NCBI GenBank assembly: GCA_016188985.1 | Contig: JACPGM010000047.1 | Location: 1 to 40,209 of the forward strand | DNA: 40,209 nucleotides | Direction: 5' to 3' | Source: Lentisphaerota bacterium | GTDB taxonomy: Bacteria; Verrucomicrobiota; Kiritimatiellia; JAAZAB01 | Part shown: positions 32,711 to 40,209 of the stretch, in pieces | Layout of the letters: every line of letters starts with the position of its first letter | How positions within the stretch are numbered: the first letter of the stretch is position 1 | The notes under the pieces: generated by a model | Seen by the model: only the letters and a program-made list of their open reading frames with translations | Databases searched by the model: none | Told to the model about the DNA's origin: nothing | Translations under genes and position numbers: made by a program

Positions 32711-33472
32711 ATGCCCCGACTACTCCATATCAACTGCGACGACACCCACCCCTGGAAATGTATCGCCGCCGCCGAGCTGGCCATCGGCGCGGGCGACGCC
32801 TGCGTGGTCGAGGCCGATGGCGTGCCGGAATACGGCCACGTCCTGGCGCTTTCCGGCGAGAGAGAGTCCCTGCCCGGTGATTTGCCGCGCGTCCTGCGCC
32901 GGGCCACCATGCAGGACCAGACTCTGGCTCATGAAAATCAGCTGGTTGCCAAAGCGACCTGGCGTTTGTGCCTGGAAAAAATCAATGCGCTGCGGCTCAA
33001 CATGCGGCTCGTCCGGGTGCATTACGCCCTGGACCGCTCCCACCTGACGGTAACGTTCACGGCGGACGAGCGCGTTGATTTCCGGCAACTGGTTCAAGAC
33101 CTGGCGGCCGAAACCCGCGCGCGGGTGCGGATGCGTCAGATCGGCTCGCGCGACGAGGCCGCCATCCGCGGCGGACTTTCGCCCTGCGGCCGCGTCTTGT
33201 GCTGCGCGGTATGGCTCAAGGAGTTCAACAACATTCACATTCGCATGGCCAAAAGCCAGGGACTTTCGCTCAATCCCGCCGTGCTCAATGGAATGTGCGG
33301 ACGGCTGAAATGCTGCCTGCGCTTTGAACAGGCCGGCTACGAAGAGCCTCAGCGTTCCGATCAATCAGGATGCGCCGCCGGGGAAGATTGCCCGCGGGCC
33401 CAGCCCGCGCAATCTTCGCATTCGTGCTTGGCAATCTCCCCGGAAACAACGATAATCCCCCGCCATGCTTAA
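32711..33472 (+). CDS. PSP1-domain protein (YaaT/RicT-like)
   Basis: The 253-residue protein has the PSP1 core: GDACVVEADGVPEYGHVL, RLVRVHYALDRSHLTVTFTADERVDFR shortened to its strands, QIGSRDEAAIRGGLSPCGRVLCC, and NGMCGRLKCCLRFE. The cysteine set CGRxLCC and CGRLKCC is typical; in Bacillus such proteins (RicT) bind Fe-S clusters in a complex for RNA maturation. In other phyla the role is not settled. The end (after EQAGY) is Ser/Cys-rich and includes hairpin sequence GGGCCCAGCCCGCG. It overlaps aroQ by 8 bases. Confidence 0.9.
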   Translation: MPRLLHINCDDTHPWKCIAAAELAIGAGDACVVEADGVPEYGHVLALSGERESLPGDLPRVLRRATMQDQTLAHENQLVAKATWRLCLEKINALRLNMRLVRVHYALDRSHLTVTFTADERVDFRQLVQDLAAETRARVRMRQIGSRDEAAIRGGLSPCGRVLCCAVWLKEFNNIHIRMAKSQGLSLNPAVLNGMCGRLKCCLRFEQAGYEEPQRSDQSGCAAGEDCPRAQPAQSSHSCLAISPETTIIPRHA

Positions 33473-33929
33473 TATACTTGTCTTGAATGGGCCGAATTTG
33501 AACATGCTCGGACAGCGCGAGCCGGCGCTCTACGGCACCCAGACGCTGGATGATATTATCAAGGAGCTGCGCGAGCGCGCCAGGAGCCTTGCGGCGCGCA
33601 TTGAACATGTGCAGAGCAACGATGAGGGCGTGCTGGTCGCGCAGCTCCAGGCCAGCCAGAAAAAATTCGACGGCATCATCCTGAATCCAGCCGCTTATAC
33701 GCACACCAGCGTAGCCTTGCGCGACGCGTTGCAGACCATTACCGTGCCCTGCGTGGAGGTGCATCTGACCAATACGGCCGCCCGCGAGGAGTTCCGGCGC
33801 TTCAGCCTGACAGCGGGCGCCTGCCTGGGCCAGATCATGGGGTTCGGGGCTTTTGGCTACCATCTGGCTTTGATCGCTTTGGTTAATTATCTCAAGTCCG
33901 CGCTCAAGAGCGGCCAATCAGCGAGGTAA
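33465..33929 (+). CDS. aroQ: 3-dehydroquinate dehydratase, type II
   Basis: The 154-residue protein shows the type II pattern: ILVLNGPNLNMLGQREPALYG with the catalytic tyrosine (Y24 region), QSNDEGVLVAQLQ, IILNPAAYTHTSVALRDAL with the catalytic histidine, and VEVHLTNTAAREEFR. It removes water from 3-dehydroquinate in the shikimate pathway. It sits between PSP1 and accB, an arrangement often found beside accBC. Confidence 0.96.
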   Translation: MLNILVLNGPNLNMLGQREPALYGTQTLDDIIKELRERARSLAARIEHVQSNDEGVLVAQLQASQKKFDGIILNPAAYTHTSVALRDALQTITVPCVEVHLTNTAAREEFRRFSLTAGACLGQIMGFGAFGYHLALIALVNYLKSALKSGQSAR

Positions 33930-33931
33930 CC

Positions 33932-34393
33932 ATGCAACTGGAAAAAGTCAGGGAAATCGTTGACTTCATGACCGCGAACGGCCTGACCGAATTTGAAATG
34001 GAAGAGCACGGCGTGCGCTTGTGCATCAAGAAGAGCGTGGTCACGCCGGTGGTGCCCATGGTGGCGGTTCCCGCGGCGAGCGCCCCAAAAATCGAGGCCT
34101 CTCCGGCGGCAACCACGAGCGCCCCGTCCGCGGCTCCGGCCGAAGACGAGCGCCTGGCCGTTATCAAGGCACCCTTCGTGGGCACCTTGTACCACGCCCC
34201 CGCGCCGGACGCCGAGCCGTACGTAACTCTCGGGCAGGCCGTGACGCCGGAAACGGTCCTGTGCATTATCGAGGCCATGAAGGTCATGAACGAGATCAAG
34301 GCGGAAGTCAAAGGCGTCGTGCGCGAAATCCTGGTGGAAAACGCGCATGCCGTGCAATACGGCCAGCCGCTGTTTAAAATCGAGAAAACCTGA
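33932..34393 (+). CDS. accB: Biotin carboxyl carrier protein of acetyl-CoA carboxylase
   Basis: The 153-residue protein has an N-terminal helical part ([23 protein letters not shown]), an Ala/Pro-rich linker (about 48-75) and a biotinyl domain with [18 protein letters not shown], the lysine of AMKVM carrying biotin. The helix start and the thumb-like sequence [11 protein letters not shown] are those of AccB in acetyl-CoA carboxylase. It starts two bases after aroQ. Confidence 0.96.
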   Translation: MQLEKVREIVDFMTANGLTEFEMEEHGVRLCIKKSVVTPVVPMVAVPAASAPKIEASPAATTSAPSAAPAEDERLAVIKAPFVGTLYHAPAPDAEPYVTLGQAVTPETVLCIIEAMKVMNEIKAEVKGVVREILVENAHAVQYGQPLFKIEKT

Positions 34394-34491
34394 TTGTTCA
34401 GGTTCAAAGTTCAGGGGTTCACAGTTCACCGTTGAAGCGTGATGAATATTCGATGGCCGTCAACCCTGAACTCCGAACCGTGAACCTGACA
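34394..34491. repeat. Imperfect inverted repeat between accB and accC
   Basis: TTGTTCAGGTTCAAAGTTCAG (from 34394; key parts GTTCAGG and GGTTCAC) is mirrored by CCGTGAACCTGACAACC near 34479-34495. It makes a hairpin of about 98 bases in the operon and begins right after the accB stop with TTGTTCAGGT, a start shared with other post-stop repeats in the window. Confidence 0.55.
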
Positions 34492-34506
34492 ACCTGCCTA
34501 AAGATC

Positions 34507-35871
34507 ATGTTCAACCGCATTTTAATTGCCAACCGCGGCGAAATCGCGCTGCGCATCATTCGGGCCTGCCGCGAAATGGGCGTCAAGACCGTGGCGGTCT
34601 ATTCCGACGTTGACGAGCATTCCCTGCACGTCCAGATGGCCGATGAAGCCATCTGCATCGGGCCGGCCCCGGCCGCCGATAGCTACCTCAAGATCGCCAA
34701 CATCATCAGTGCGGCCGAAGTGGCCGACGTGGATGCCATCCACCCCGGCTACGGCTTCCTGGCGGAAAACGCGCACTTTGTCCAGATCTGCGAAAGCTGC
34801 AACATAACCTTTATCGGCCCAACCGCCGACAACATCCAGAAGATGGGCGATAAAGCCGTAGCCCGCGCCACCATGCGCAAGAGCGGCCTGGCAACCATCC
34901 CGGGCAGCGACGGCGTCGTTAAGACCAAGGAAGAGGCCCTGGACATTGCGCACCGCATAGGTTACCCCGTGCTGATCAAGGCCGTCGCCGGCGGCGGCGG
35001 CAAAGGCATGCGCATCGCCCACAATGATGTCAGCCTGGCCCAGGCCTTCATGATGGCCGGCGCTGAGGCCGAGGGCGCCTTCGGCAATGGCGCCGTCTAC
35101 ATCGAACGCTGCATCGAGAACGCCCGCCACGTGGAAATTCAGATTATGGCCGACCACCACGGCCACGTCGTCCAGCTCGGCGAGCGCGATTGCAGTATCC
35201 AGCGCCGGCACCAGAAACTCCTGGAAGAATCGCCCTGCCCGGTGCTTTCTTCCGACCAGCGCCGGCGGATGGGCCGGCTGGCGGTGCGGGCGGCTGAGAC
35301 CATCGGCTACCGCAACGCCGGCACCATCGAATTTCTGCTCGACCATTCCGGCAATTTTTATTTCATGGAAATGAACACGCGCATCCAGGTAGAACACCCC
35401 GTTACCGAACTCGTCACCGGCTATGATTTGGTCAAGGAGCAGATCAGAATCGCCGCCGGCGAGCGCTTGTCGTTCGACCAGAAGGAGATTAATCCCAATG
35501 GCCACGCCATCGAGTTCCGTCTCAATGCCGAGGATCCCGCCAATAATTTTGCGCCTTCACCCGGCCACGTGGAGTGGGTGCATTTCCCGGGCGGACCGGG
35601 CATCCGCGTGGATTCCCATGTCTACTGCGGCTATGATATCCTGCCCTACTACGACAGCCTGATTGCCAAGCTTATCGTGCGCGGCGACAACCGCGAGGAG
35701 GCCGTGCAGCGCCTGGCAGGCGCCTTAAGCGAATTCATGATTGAAGGCATCAAGACCACCGCGCCCCTGGGACGCGCGATCCTGAACGACGCCCTCTTTC
35801 GCCGCGGCCACTATCATACCGCCTGGCTGGAGCAATTCATCCAAGCCGGGTCGGGCGGAATGACTCCATGA
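34507..35871 (+). CDS. accC: Biotin carboxylase subunit of acetyl-CoA carboxylase
   Basis: The ATG at 34507 ([17 protein letters not shown]) is the conserved family start; the 25 codons ahead are repeat-derived. The 454-residue ATP-grasp enzyme has [44 protein letters not shown] with catalytic residues, [13 protein letters not shown], and [13 protein letters not shown]. It carboxylates biotin on AccB. It follows accB in the same direction, with a repeat in between. Confidence 0.97.
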   Translation: MFNRILIANRGEIALRIIRACREMGVKTVAVYSDVDEHSLHVQMADEAICIGPAPAADSYLKIANIISAAEVADVDAIHPGYGFLAENAHFVQICESCNITFIGPTADNIQKMGDKAVARATMRKSGLATIPGSDGVVKTKEEALDIAHRIGYPVLIKAVAGGGGKGMRIAHNDVSLAQAFMMAGAEAEGAFGNGAVYIERCIENARHVEIQIMADHHGHVVQLGERDCSIQRRHQKLLEESPCPVLSSDQRRRMGRLAVRAAETIGYRNAGTIEFLLDHSGNFYFMEMNTRIQVEHPVTELVTGYDLVKEQIRIAAGERLSFDQKEINPNGHAIEFRLNAEDPANNFAPSPGHVEWVHFPGGPGIRVDSHVYCGYDILPYYDSLIAKLIVRGDNREEAVQRLAGALSEFMIEGIKTTAPLGRAILNDALFRRGHYHTAWLEQFIQAGSGGMTP

Positions 35872-35902
35872 ATTTTTTTTGTAATGGGTCAGTCATTTTG
35901 GG

Positions 35903-35996
35903 GTGTAGATGCGGTTCGCCTGCCCGCAATGCTACGCATAGCGTTGCAGGCGGGACAGAACCGCGGATTGCCGTTCTATCGAACGGTCGCTACACC
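35903..35996. repeat. GGTGTAG...CTACAC mobile repeat, copy 2, with nested 36-bp repeat
   Basis: The ends match those at 24938-25014 in reverse orientation: GTGTAGATGCGGTTCG (35903-35918) and CGGTCGCTACACC (35984-35996). Between them lies the 36-bp CCTGCCCGCAATGC repeat (35919-35954), an almost identical copy of 7857-7892. One repeat has apparently inserted in another. The rest of the 35872-36020 gap has only TAATGGGTCAGT (also present after cysS) and the ribosome-binding site. Confidence 0.65.
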
Positions 35997-36020
35997 TGAA
36001 GCGCATTGAGGAGGATAGTT

Positions 36021-36527
36021 ATGCTTGAAAAGAAACGCCCGGCCGGCGCGCCCAGCGCAACAATTGCCCCGCGCGCCGAGCCAGAGACCGCCGAAGAACA
36101 TGGCGAAGACGGAACCGACTTGGGCGCCATCCGCATCCACAACAGCGTCATGGCCGCAATCGCCCGACTGGCGGCGCTCAAAGTTCCCGGCGTGGTGGAA
36201 ATGAGCGGATCGTTCGCCGAAGGACTGGCCAGCATGGTGAGCAAGGCCTCGTTCGATCGCGGCATAAGAGTTGACATTGCCGACCAGAAAGTTAATCTGG
36301 AACTGCACATCGTAATCGCTTTTGGCGTGCGCATTCCGCAGGTGGCCTGGCGCCTCCAGAATGAAGTCCGCCAAGCTATCGAAGATATGACCGGTAAAAA
36401 GGTGGGCCTGATTAACGTGATCATCCAGGGGGTCAAGACGCCGGAGCCAATGGCGCCATCCGATTTGCAACCAAACAAAGCCGGTAACACACGGCCGGAT
36501 AACTCCAAGGGGGGACCGCTAACATGA
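36021..36527 (+). CDS. Asp23/Gls24 family protein
   Basis: The ATG at 36021 follows GAGGAGG and gives 168 residues. The core has LGAIRIHNSVMAAIARLAALKVPGVVEMSG, then VDIADQKVNLELHIVIAFGVRIPQVAWRLQNEVRQAIEDMTG in abbreviated form, and VGLINVIIQGV, the alternating strand and helix layout of Asp23/Gls24. In Firmicutes Asp23 lines the membrane through AmaP and responds to envelope stress. The next gene is an AmaP-like anchor, coupled by ATGA. A location after accBC is common for this family. Confidence 0.92.
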   Translation: MLEKKRPAGAPSATIAPRAEPETAEEHGEDGTDLGAIRIHNSVMAAIARLAALKVPGVVEMSGSFAEGLASMVSKASFDRGIRVDIADQKVNLELHIVIAFGVRIPQVAWRLQNEVRQAIEDMTGKKVGLINVIIQGVKTPEPMAPSDLQPNKAGNTRPDNSKGGPLT

Positions 36528-37069
36528 GAATACTGCATGGTCTGGTCAAATGCGCGCTTTCAATAGGGCTGTTGATCTTCGGCTTCCTGTTGCTGGCCAA
36601 TGTCTTCGGCGTTGACACGCCGCTGGGCAATTTTCTCATCACGGACAAGCTGGGAAAGTTCCTGGTGGGCATTGGCGCCATCTTCCTCGTCCTGCTCTAC
36701 TGGCTGACCGCCCTGCCGCTCAAGGAGGAGCAGTTTCTGACGTTCGAAAACGAGGGCGGCTCGGTAAGCATCAGCGTGAAGGCCATTAATGAGTTCCTGG
36801 CCAAACTCACCGATGAATTCGCCGGCGTCGTCCGCCTCAAGCCCCAGGTGGCCGCAACACGCGACGGGCGCGTCGAAGTCCGTCTGGACGTAAGCGTCAA
36901 GGCCGGCGCCAAAGTCCAGCAGTTGTCCCAGGTCCTCCAGCAGCGCGTGCGCGAAAGCCTGCGCGACAATCTCGGCATTACCGAGATCCAGGCCGTCAAG
37001 GTAAACGTGAGCGCCATCGCCACCGGAGAGACCGCGCCCAGTCAAGGCGCCGACTGGCCGGAAACTTAA
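36524..37069 (+). CDS. amaP: AmaP-like membrane anchor for Asp23
   Basis: The 181-residue protein has two N-terminal membrane helices (about 8-27 and 45-65), then a soluble part (TFENEGGSVSISVKAINEFL, RLKPQVAATRDGRVEVRLDVSVKAG) which resembles the AmaP and Asp23 folds, and ends with VKVNVSAIATG. AmaP holds Asp23 at the membrane in Staphylococcus. The start overlaps the Asp23-like gene. I infer a similar envelope role here. Confidence 0.85.
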   Translation: MRILHGLVKCALSIGLLIFGFLLLANVFGVDTPLGNFLITDKLGKFLVGIGAIFLVLLYWLTALPLKEEQFLTFENEGGSVSISVKAINEFLAKLTDEFAGVVRLKPQVAATRDGRVEVRLDVSVKAGAKVQQLSQVLQQRVRESLRDNLGITEIQAVKVNVSAIATGETAPSQGADWPET

Positions 37070-37079
37070 AGAATTTGTC

Positions 37080-37535
37080 ATGCGTTGTCCGAAGTGCGGA
37101 CAGATCAACGACAAGGTCATTGACAGCCGCGCAGCCCGCGAAGGCAGCATCATTCGCCGGCGCCGGCTCTGCCTGCAATGCGAGCACCGCTTCACGACCT
37201 ACGAGGAAATCATCAAGACACAGTTGCGCGTGATCAAGCGCGACGGACGCCATGAAGAACTCTCCCGTAACAAGCTGATCAGCGGCATTACCCGCGCCTG
37301 CCAGAAGCGGCCGATCAGCACCGAGCAGATTGAAACCATGGCCGACTCCATCCTGCGCGAATTGGACAACGAGCATGACCGCGAAGTGCCCAGCGCGGCC
37401 ATCGGCGAAAAAGTCATGGAACGCCTGGAAAAGTTGGATGACGTGGCCTATATCCGGTTTGCCTCGGTCTACCGGCGGTTTAAAGATGTCAACCAGTTTC
37501 TCACCGAGGTCAAGGGCATTATCGGCAAAACATGA
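37080..37535 (+). CDS. nrdR: Ribonucleotide reductase repressor NrdR
   Basis: The 151-residue protein begins MRCPKCGQINDKVIDSRAAREG and has CLQCEHRFTTYEE, completing the four-cysteine zinc ribbon. The ATP-cone follows: VIKRDGRHEELSRNKLISGITRAC and DVAYIRFASVYRRFKDV. NrdR senses ATP and dATP and represses ribonucleotide reductase genes. Its genomic link with rib genes is widespread. Confidence 0.97.
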   Translation: MRCPKCGQINDKVIDSRAAREGSIIRRRRLCLQCEHRFTTYEEIIKTQLRVIKRDGRHEELSRNKLISGITRACQKRPISTEQIETMADSILRELDNEHDREVPSAAIGEKVMERLEKLDDVAYIRFASVYRRFKDVNQFLTEVKGIIGKT

Positions 37536-38293
37536 TCTGGAATGCGCCAGCCACGGAGGAAGACGCTCCGGGCCAGACCCTCGAACAGGCCTTAATTCGT
37601 TATATTGCCGCTGAAATCGAGCCGGCCGAGGCGGCCGCGCCGCCAGAGGCCGCGGTTTGTCGGCGCGAATTGGCCGAAGCCATTGTCTTTTTTCTCCGGC
37701 ACCAGCACGCCCCGCTCTGGCGGGGCGCGCGCGGCGTTAACTTGAGCCGGCCGAGCGGCTTGCCCGCGGAATACCTGCTGTTGCTGATCGGCCGCGCGCT
37801 CTGGTCGGTGGGCGCGGAACAAACCGCGCGCCGCCTGCTGGCCGAACAGCTCCACGAGCTCAATCTGCCCGCCGCTTTCATGGAAGCCGCCTGGGCGCCG
37901 GACGTTTCCCTGGTGCATTGGTACCTCCTGCTTTCAACCCGGGCCCTGCGGACATCCCCGCTGACGCCTTCGGCGCACGAGCCTCTATGGGTCCTGGACC
38001 TGGAACGGATGATCGCGCCGGGAAGCGCCGGCTTGGAATTGCTGGCCGTAACGGTAGTGCACACGGTAATTGACCGCGTGGCGCCCCTGTGGGATCATTG
38101 CCAGGGTCGGGGTCTATTGGGCCTGCGCCACGCCAAAACGATTGCCGCCGGAGTGTTGGGTGTCACCCGCCACAGCGCCAAGAGCACGGCTTTTGCCAAC
38201 GAAATCCGCGCCGAAGTCGAGCGGCGCCTGGCCATGCTGCAAGCGGCTCGTGGATGGAACCAGAGCCCCCAAGTCATTATGCTGGATTTATAA
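37532..38293 (+). CDS. Hypothetical protein between nrdR and ribBA
   Basis: This 253-residue protein is coupled to nrdR by ATGA. It is rich in alanine and leucine, mostly helical, and lacks cysteine motifs or membrane segments. A first part (about 1-130) includes RRELAEAIVFFLRHQHAPLWRG and LIGRALWSVGAEQTARRLLAEQL, resembling a helical repeat. A central part has PLWVLDLERM and VTVVHTVIDRVAPLWDH, and the end RHAKTIAAGVLGVTRHSAKSTAFANEI is basic. I do not recognise a family. Its tight coupling with nrdR suggests a housekeeping role, which remains open. Confidence 0.75.
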   Translation: MIWNAPATEEDAPGQTLEQALIRYIAAEIEPAEAAAPPEAAVCRRELAEAIVFFLRHQHAPLWRGARGVNLSRPSGLPAEYLLLLIGRALWSVGAEQTARRLLAEQLHELNLPAAFMEAAWAPDVSLVHWYLLLSTRALRTSPLTPSAHEPLWVLDLERMIAPGSAGLELLAVTVVHTVIDRVAPLWDHCQGRGLLGLRHAKTIAAGVLGVTRHSAKSTAFANEIRAEVERRLAMLQAARGWNQSPQVIMLDL

Positions 38294-38308
38294 ACTTAGG
38301 CATGAGTT

Positions 38309-39544
38309 ATGACCACAGCCGGCCACCAAATGAAAAAGCCCAAAACATCGCCTTTCCATCCGATTGCGGAGGTTATTCGCCAGATCCGCCGCGGGCGGAT
38401 GGTTATCATCGTGGACGACCGTTCCCGGGAAAATGAAGGCGATCTGGTGCTGGCCGCCGAGAAAGTCACCGACCGGGCCATCAATTTCATGGCCCGTTTC
38501 GCCCGCGGCCTGATCTGCGTGGCCATGAGTCCGGAGCGTCTGGCGAGATTGAACATCACCAGAATGCCCACCACTTCCGCGCCGGATACGTTTCGCACGG
38601 CCTTTATGGTCTCGGTGGATGCGCGATCTGGCATAACCACCGGCATCAGCACCCATGACCGCGCCCGGACAATCCGCGTATTGCTGGATGAAAAGTCCCG
38701 GCCCGGCGATCTGGTCAGTCCCGGCCATGTTTTTCCGCTGGCCGGCCGCGAGGGCGGCGTGCTGCGCCGCGCGGGCCATACCGAAGCGGCGATTGATCTG
38801 GCGCGCCTGGCCGGCCTTAAACCGGCCGGCGTCATTTGTGAAATCATGCGCGCGGACGGGCACATGGCGCGCCTGCGCGACTTGCGCCGGTTCGCCGCCC
38901 GGCATAGCCTGGCCATCGCCTCGGTGGCCGACTTGATTGCTTATCGCCGGGGCAGCGAGAAACTGGTTACCTGCCTTAGGGCTGCGTCCTTGCCCACCGA
39001 GTTCGGCCTGTTTAATTTGCGCTTGTATCAATCGGTGCCCGACGGCCAGCATCACGTGGCGCTGGTGCTGGGCGATCCGGCGCGGGACGCTTCCGCCCTG
39101 GTCCGCGTGCATAGCGAATGCCTCACCGGCGATGTCTTCGGCTCGCTGCGTTGCGACTGCGGCGCGCAACTGCGCACCGCTATGCAAAAGGTGGCCGAGG
39201 CCGGCGCCGGTGTGGTCCTTTACATGCGCCAGGAAGGGCGCGGCATCGGGCTGGCCAATAAAATCCATGCCTATCAACTGCAGGAGCAGGGCCTGGATAC
39301 GGTGGCGGCCAATCGGCGCCTGGGTTTCTCCGACGACCTGCGCGATTATGGCGCGGGCGCCCAGATTCTGGCGGACTTGGGCCTCAAAAAAATCAGATTG
39401 ATGACCAATAATCCCCGTAAGGTCATCGGCCTGGAAGGTTATGGCATTCGGATTGTCGAAATAATTCCTGTCATTGCGCCGGCCAATCCCTATAATCGCA
39501 AATATCTGGATGCCAAAAAAAGAAAACTGGGCCACTGGCTGTAA
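38309..39544 (+). CDS. ribBA: Bifunctional DHBP synthase / GTP cyclohydrolase II
   Basis: The 411-residue protein has the RibB half (about 15-215) with VDDRSRENEGDLVLAAE, GISTHDRARTI and RRAGHTEAAIDLA, and the RibA half (about 220-411) with VRVHSECLTGDVFGSLRCDCGAQL holding the zinc cysteines and MRQEGRGIGLANKIHAYQLQ with the catalytic arginine region. It makes both riboflavin precursors, from ribulose-5-phosphate and GTP. ribH follows by 46 bases. A start seven codons later is possible as the ribosome-binding site is weak. Confidence 0.96.
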   Translation: MTTAGHQMKKPKTSPFHPIAEVIRQIRRGRMVIIVDDRSRENEGDLVLAAEKVTDRAINFMARFARGLICVAMSPERLARLNITRMPTTSAPDTFRTAFMVSVDARSGITTGISTHDRARTIRVLLDEKSRPGDLVSPGHVFPLAGREGGVLRRAGHTEAAIDLARLAGLKPAGVICEIMRADGHMARLRDLRRFAARHSLAIASVADLIAYRRGSEKLVTCLRAASLPTEFGLFNLRLYQSVPDGQHHVALVLGDPARDASALVRVHSECLTGDVFGSLRCDCGAQLRTAMQKVAEAGAGVVLYMRQEGRGIGLANKIHAYQLQEQGLDTVAANRRLGFSDDLRDYGAGAQILADLGLKKIRLMTNNPRKVIGLEGYGIRIVEIIPVIAPANPYNRKYLDAKKRKLGHWL

Positions 39545-39590
39545 AACGAATCAACCCATCAACGAATTAACTAATAACAAAGGAGCAACC

Positions 39591-40061
39591 ATGAAAACCA
39601 AGGAAATCGCAGGCAGCTTGCTGGCCCAGGACTTGACCTTCGGCCTCGTCGTCAGCCGGTATAATGATCTATTCACCCAGCAGCTCCTTCGCGGCGCGCT
39701 GGACTGTTTCCAGCGGCACGGGGCCAAGGACGAGGCTGTCACCGTAGTCTGGGTTCCGGGGGCATTTGAAATTCCGCTGGCGGCGCAGAAGCTGGCCGCC
39801 ACCGGAAAATTCAGCGCCCTGGTGGCGTTGGGCGTCGTAATCCAGGGCGCCACGCCGCACGCCGGACTGATCAACAGCCAGGTGGCGCGGGCCTTGTCCC
39901 AGATTGCGCTGGCCACTAATATCCCGATCATTGACGGCGTGGTCGCCGCCGACAGCCTGGAACAGGCCATCGAGCGTTCCGGTTCCAAAGCCGGCAATCG
40001 CGGCTGGCACGCCGCGCTCTCGGCCATCGAAATGGCTTCGCTCCTGAAAAAACTCATCTAA
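39591..40061 (+). CDS. ribH: 6,7-dimethyl-8-ribityllumazine synthase
   Basis: The ATG at 39591 follows AAAGGAGC and gives 156 residues. Family marks are FGLVVSRYNDLFTQQLLRGA, VPGAFEIPLAAQKLA, ALGVVIQGATPHAGLIN with the catalytic histidine, and PIIDGVVAADSLEQAIERSG. It condenses the two RibBA branch products and assembles into pentamers or capsids. It is the last housekeeping gene before the insertion sequence. Confidence 0.97.
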   Translation: MKTKEIAGSLLAQDLTFGLVVSRYNDLFTQQLLRGALDCFQRHGAKDEAVTVVWVPGAFEIPLAAQKLAATGKFSALVALGVVIQGATPHAGLINSQVARALSQIALATNIPIIDGVVAADSLEQAIERSGSKAGNRGWHAALSAIEMASLLKKLI

Positions 40062-40098
40062 GTACTCAGATCATTAGCATCCCATAGAAAATGAAAAA

Positions 40099-40162
40099 GC
40101 TGGAATGATCCAACCGTCATGAAATAATGACGGCAAAGGATGAAAGGAGGGATCATTCCAGC
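40099..40162. promoter_or_regulatory. Inverted repeats at the start of the insertion sequence, next to the transposase start
   Basis: GCTGGAATGATCC (40099-40111) and GGATCATTCCAGC (40150-40162) are perfect 13-bp inverted copies, and within the loop CCGTCAT (40114-40120) pairs with ATGACGG (40127-40133). The ribosome-binding site AAAGGAGG (40143-40150) lies against the outer stem, and the ATG is one base after it. A transcript entering from ribH would fold this hairpin and could hide the site, a known way for insertion sequences to avoid read-through expression. Confidence 0.6.
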
Positions 40163-40163
40163 G

Positions 40164-40209
40164 ATGAAAAAATACACGATGTTTAAGCAGGTTTGCAATC
40201 TTATTCCGC
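40164..40209 (+). mobile_element. Start of an IS4-like transposase gene (15 residues, cut by window end)
   Basis: ATG at 40164 behind AAAGGAGG encodes MKKYTMFKQVCNLIP and is still open at the window edge. This opening is like that of IS4-family transposases with an N-terminal DUF4372-type domain, which begin with FxQLLxLIP-like sequence. The element probably starts between 40062 and 40098. Only the family resemblance of 15 residues supports this. Confidence 0.65.

Noticed and set aside
38288-39535. 415-residue minus-strand frame opposite ribBA
   Set aside because: Shadow of ribBA; the ribBA motifs are complete and the antisense product resembles nothing.

Overview
The window reads as a chromosomal segment from an uncultured, strictly anaerobic, GC-rich bacterium. 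The right-handed beta-helix surface protein with its asparagine-rich repeats, the many short palindromic repeats that invade gaps and gene ends, and the housekeeping gene order (tmk-holB-PSP1-aroQ-accBC-asp23-amaP-nrdR-ribBA-ribH) suggest the PVC group, for example a Kiritimatiellota-like lineage, or an Omnitrophota-like one. This placement is inference; no rRNA gene is present.

Left part (1-17,390, all minus strand). A partial secreted beta-helix protein lies at the edge. The rest is one long gene string transcribed leftwards: ADP-forming acyl-CoA synthetase, CoA-transferase/GNAT, a giant HdrA, MvhD, a 72-residue unknown, MvhG, MvhA, HdrC, HdrB, a hydrogenase endopeptidase, a lone CheY-like receiver, a small membrane protein (apparently split) and a molybdate-type binding lipoprotein. 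Together these encode a heterodisulfide-reductase-linked group 3c [NiFe] hydrogenase, expected to bifurcate electrons from H2, next to enzymes that gain ATP from acyl-CoA. HdrA is a tandem HdrA carrying an embedded GltD/NfnB-like NAD(P)H domain.

Middle (17,391-20,634). A regulatory gap with nested inverted repeats separates that operon from a divergent maturation operon: a HypA-like protein without its zinc finger, HydG, and a HypC-HydE fusion. HydG and HydE belong to [FeFe]-hydrogenase assembly and HypA and HypC to [NiFe] assembly. The window has no hypB, hypD, hypE, hypF, hydF or hydA. The arrangement suggests an undescribed hybrid route to the Fe(CO)(CN) unit of a [NiFe] enzyme.

Second accessory block (20,785-28,476). 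It contains an AraC/PocR regulator, a polyprenyl diphosphate synthase, a six-helix sensor kinase, a 48-residue PqqA-like precursor peptide, a PqqD-like recognition protein, a radical SAM enzyme, a MenA-like UbiA prenyltransferase and a thiol peroxidase. The last three modification genes overlap by 4 bases. It looks like a pathway for a peptide-derived, prenylated small molecule, possibly a redox carrier.

Right part (28,619-40,061, plus strand) is housekeeping: ispF, cysS, tmk, holB, PSP1, aroQ, accB, accC, asp23-like, amaP-like, nrdR, an unknown, ribBA and ribH. The window ends in the first codons of an IS4-like transposase.

Several families of short hairpin repeats recur in the gaps. Some have been absorbed in frame into hdrA, the sensor kinase and the ends of ispF and holB. 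All family assignments rest on recognising motifs by eye; no database search was run.
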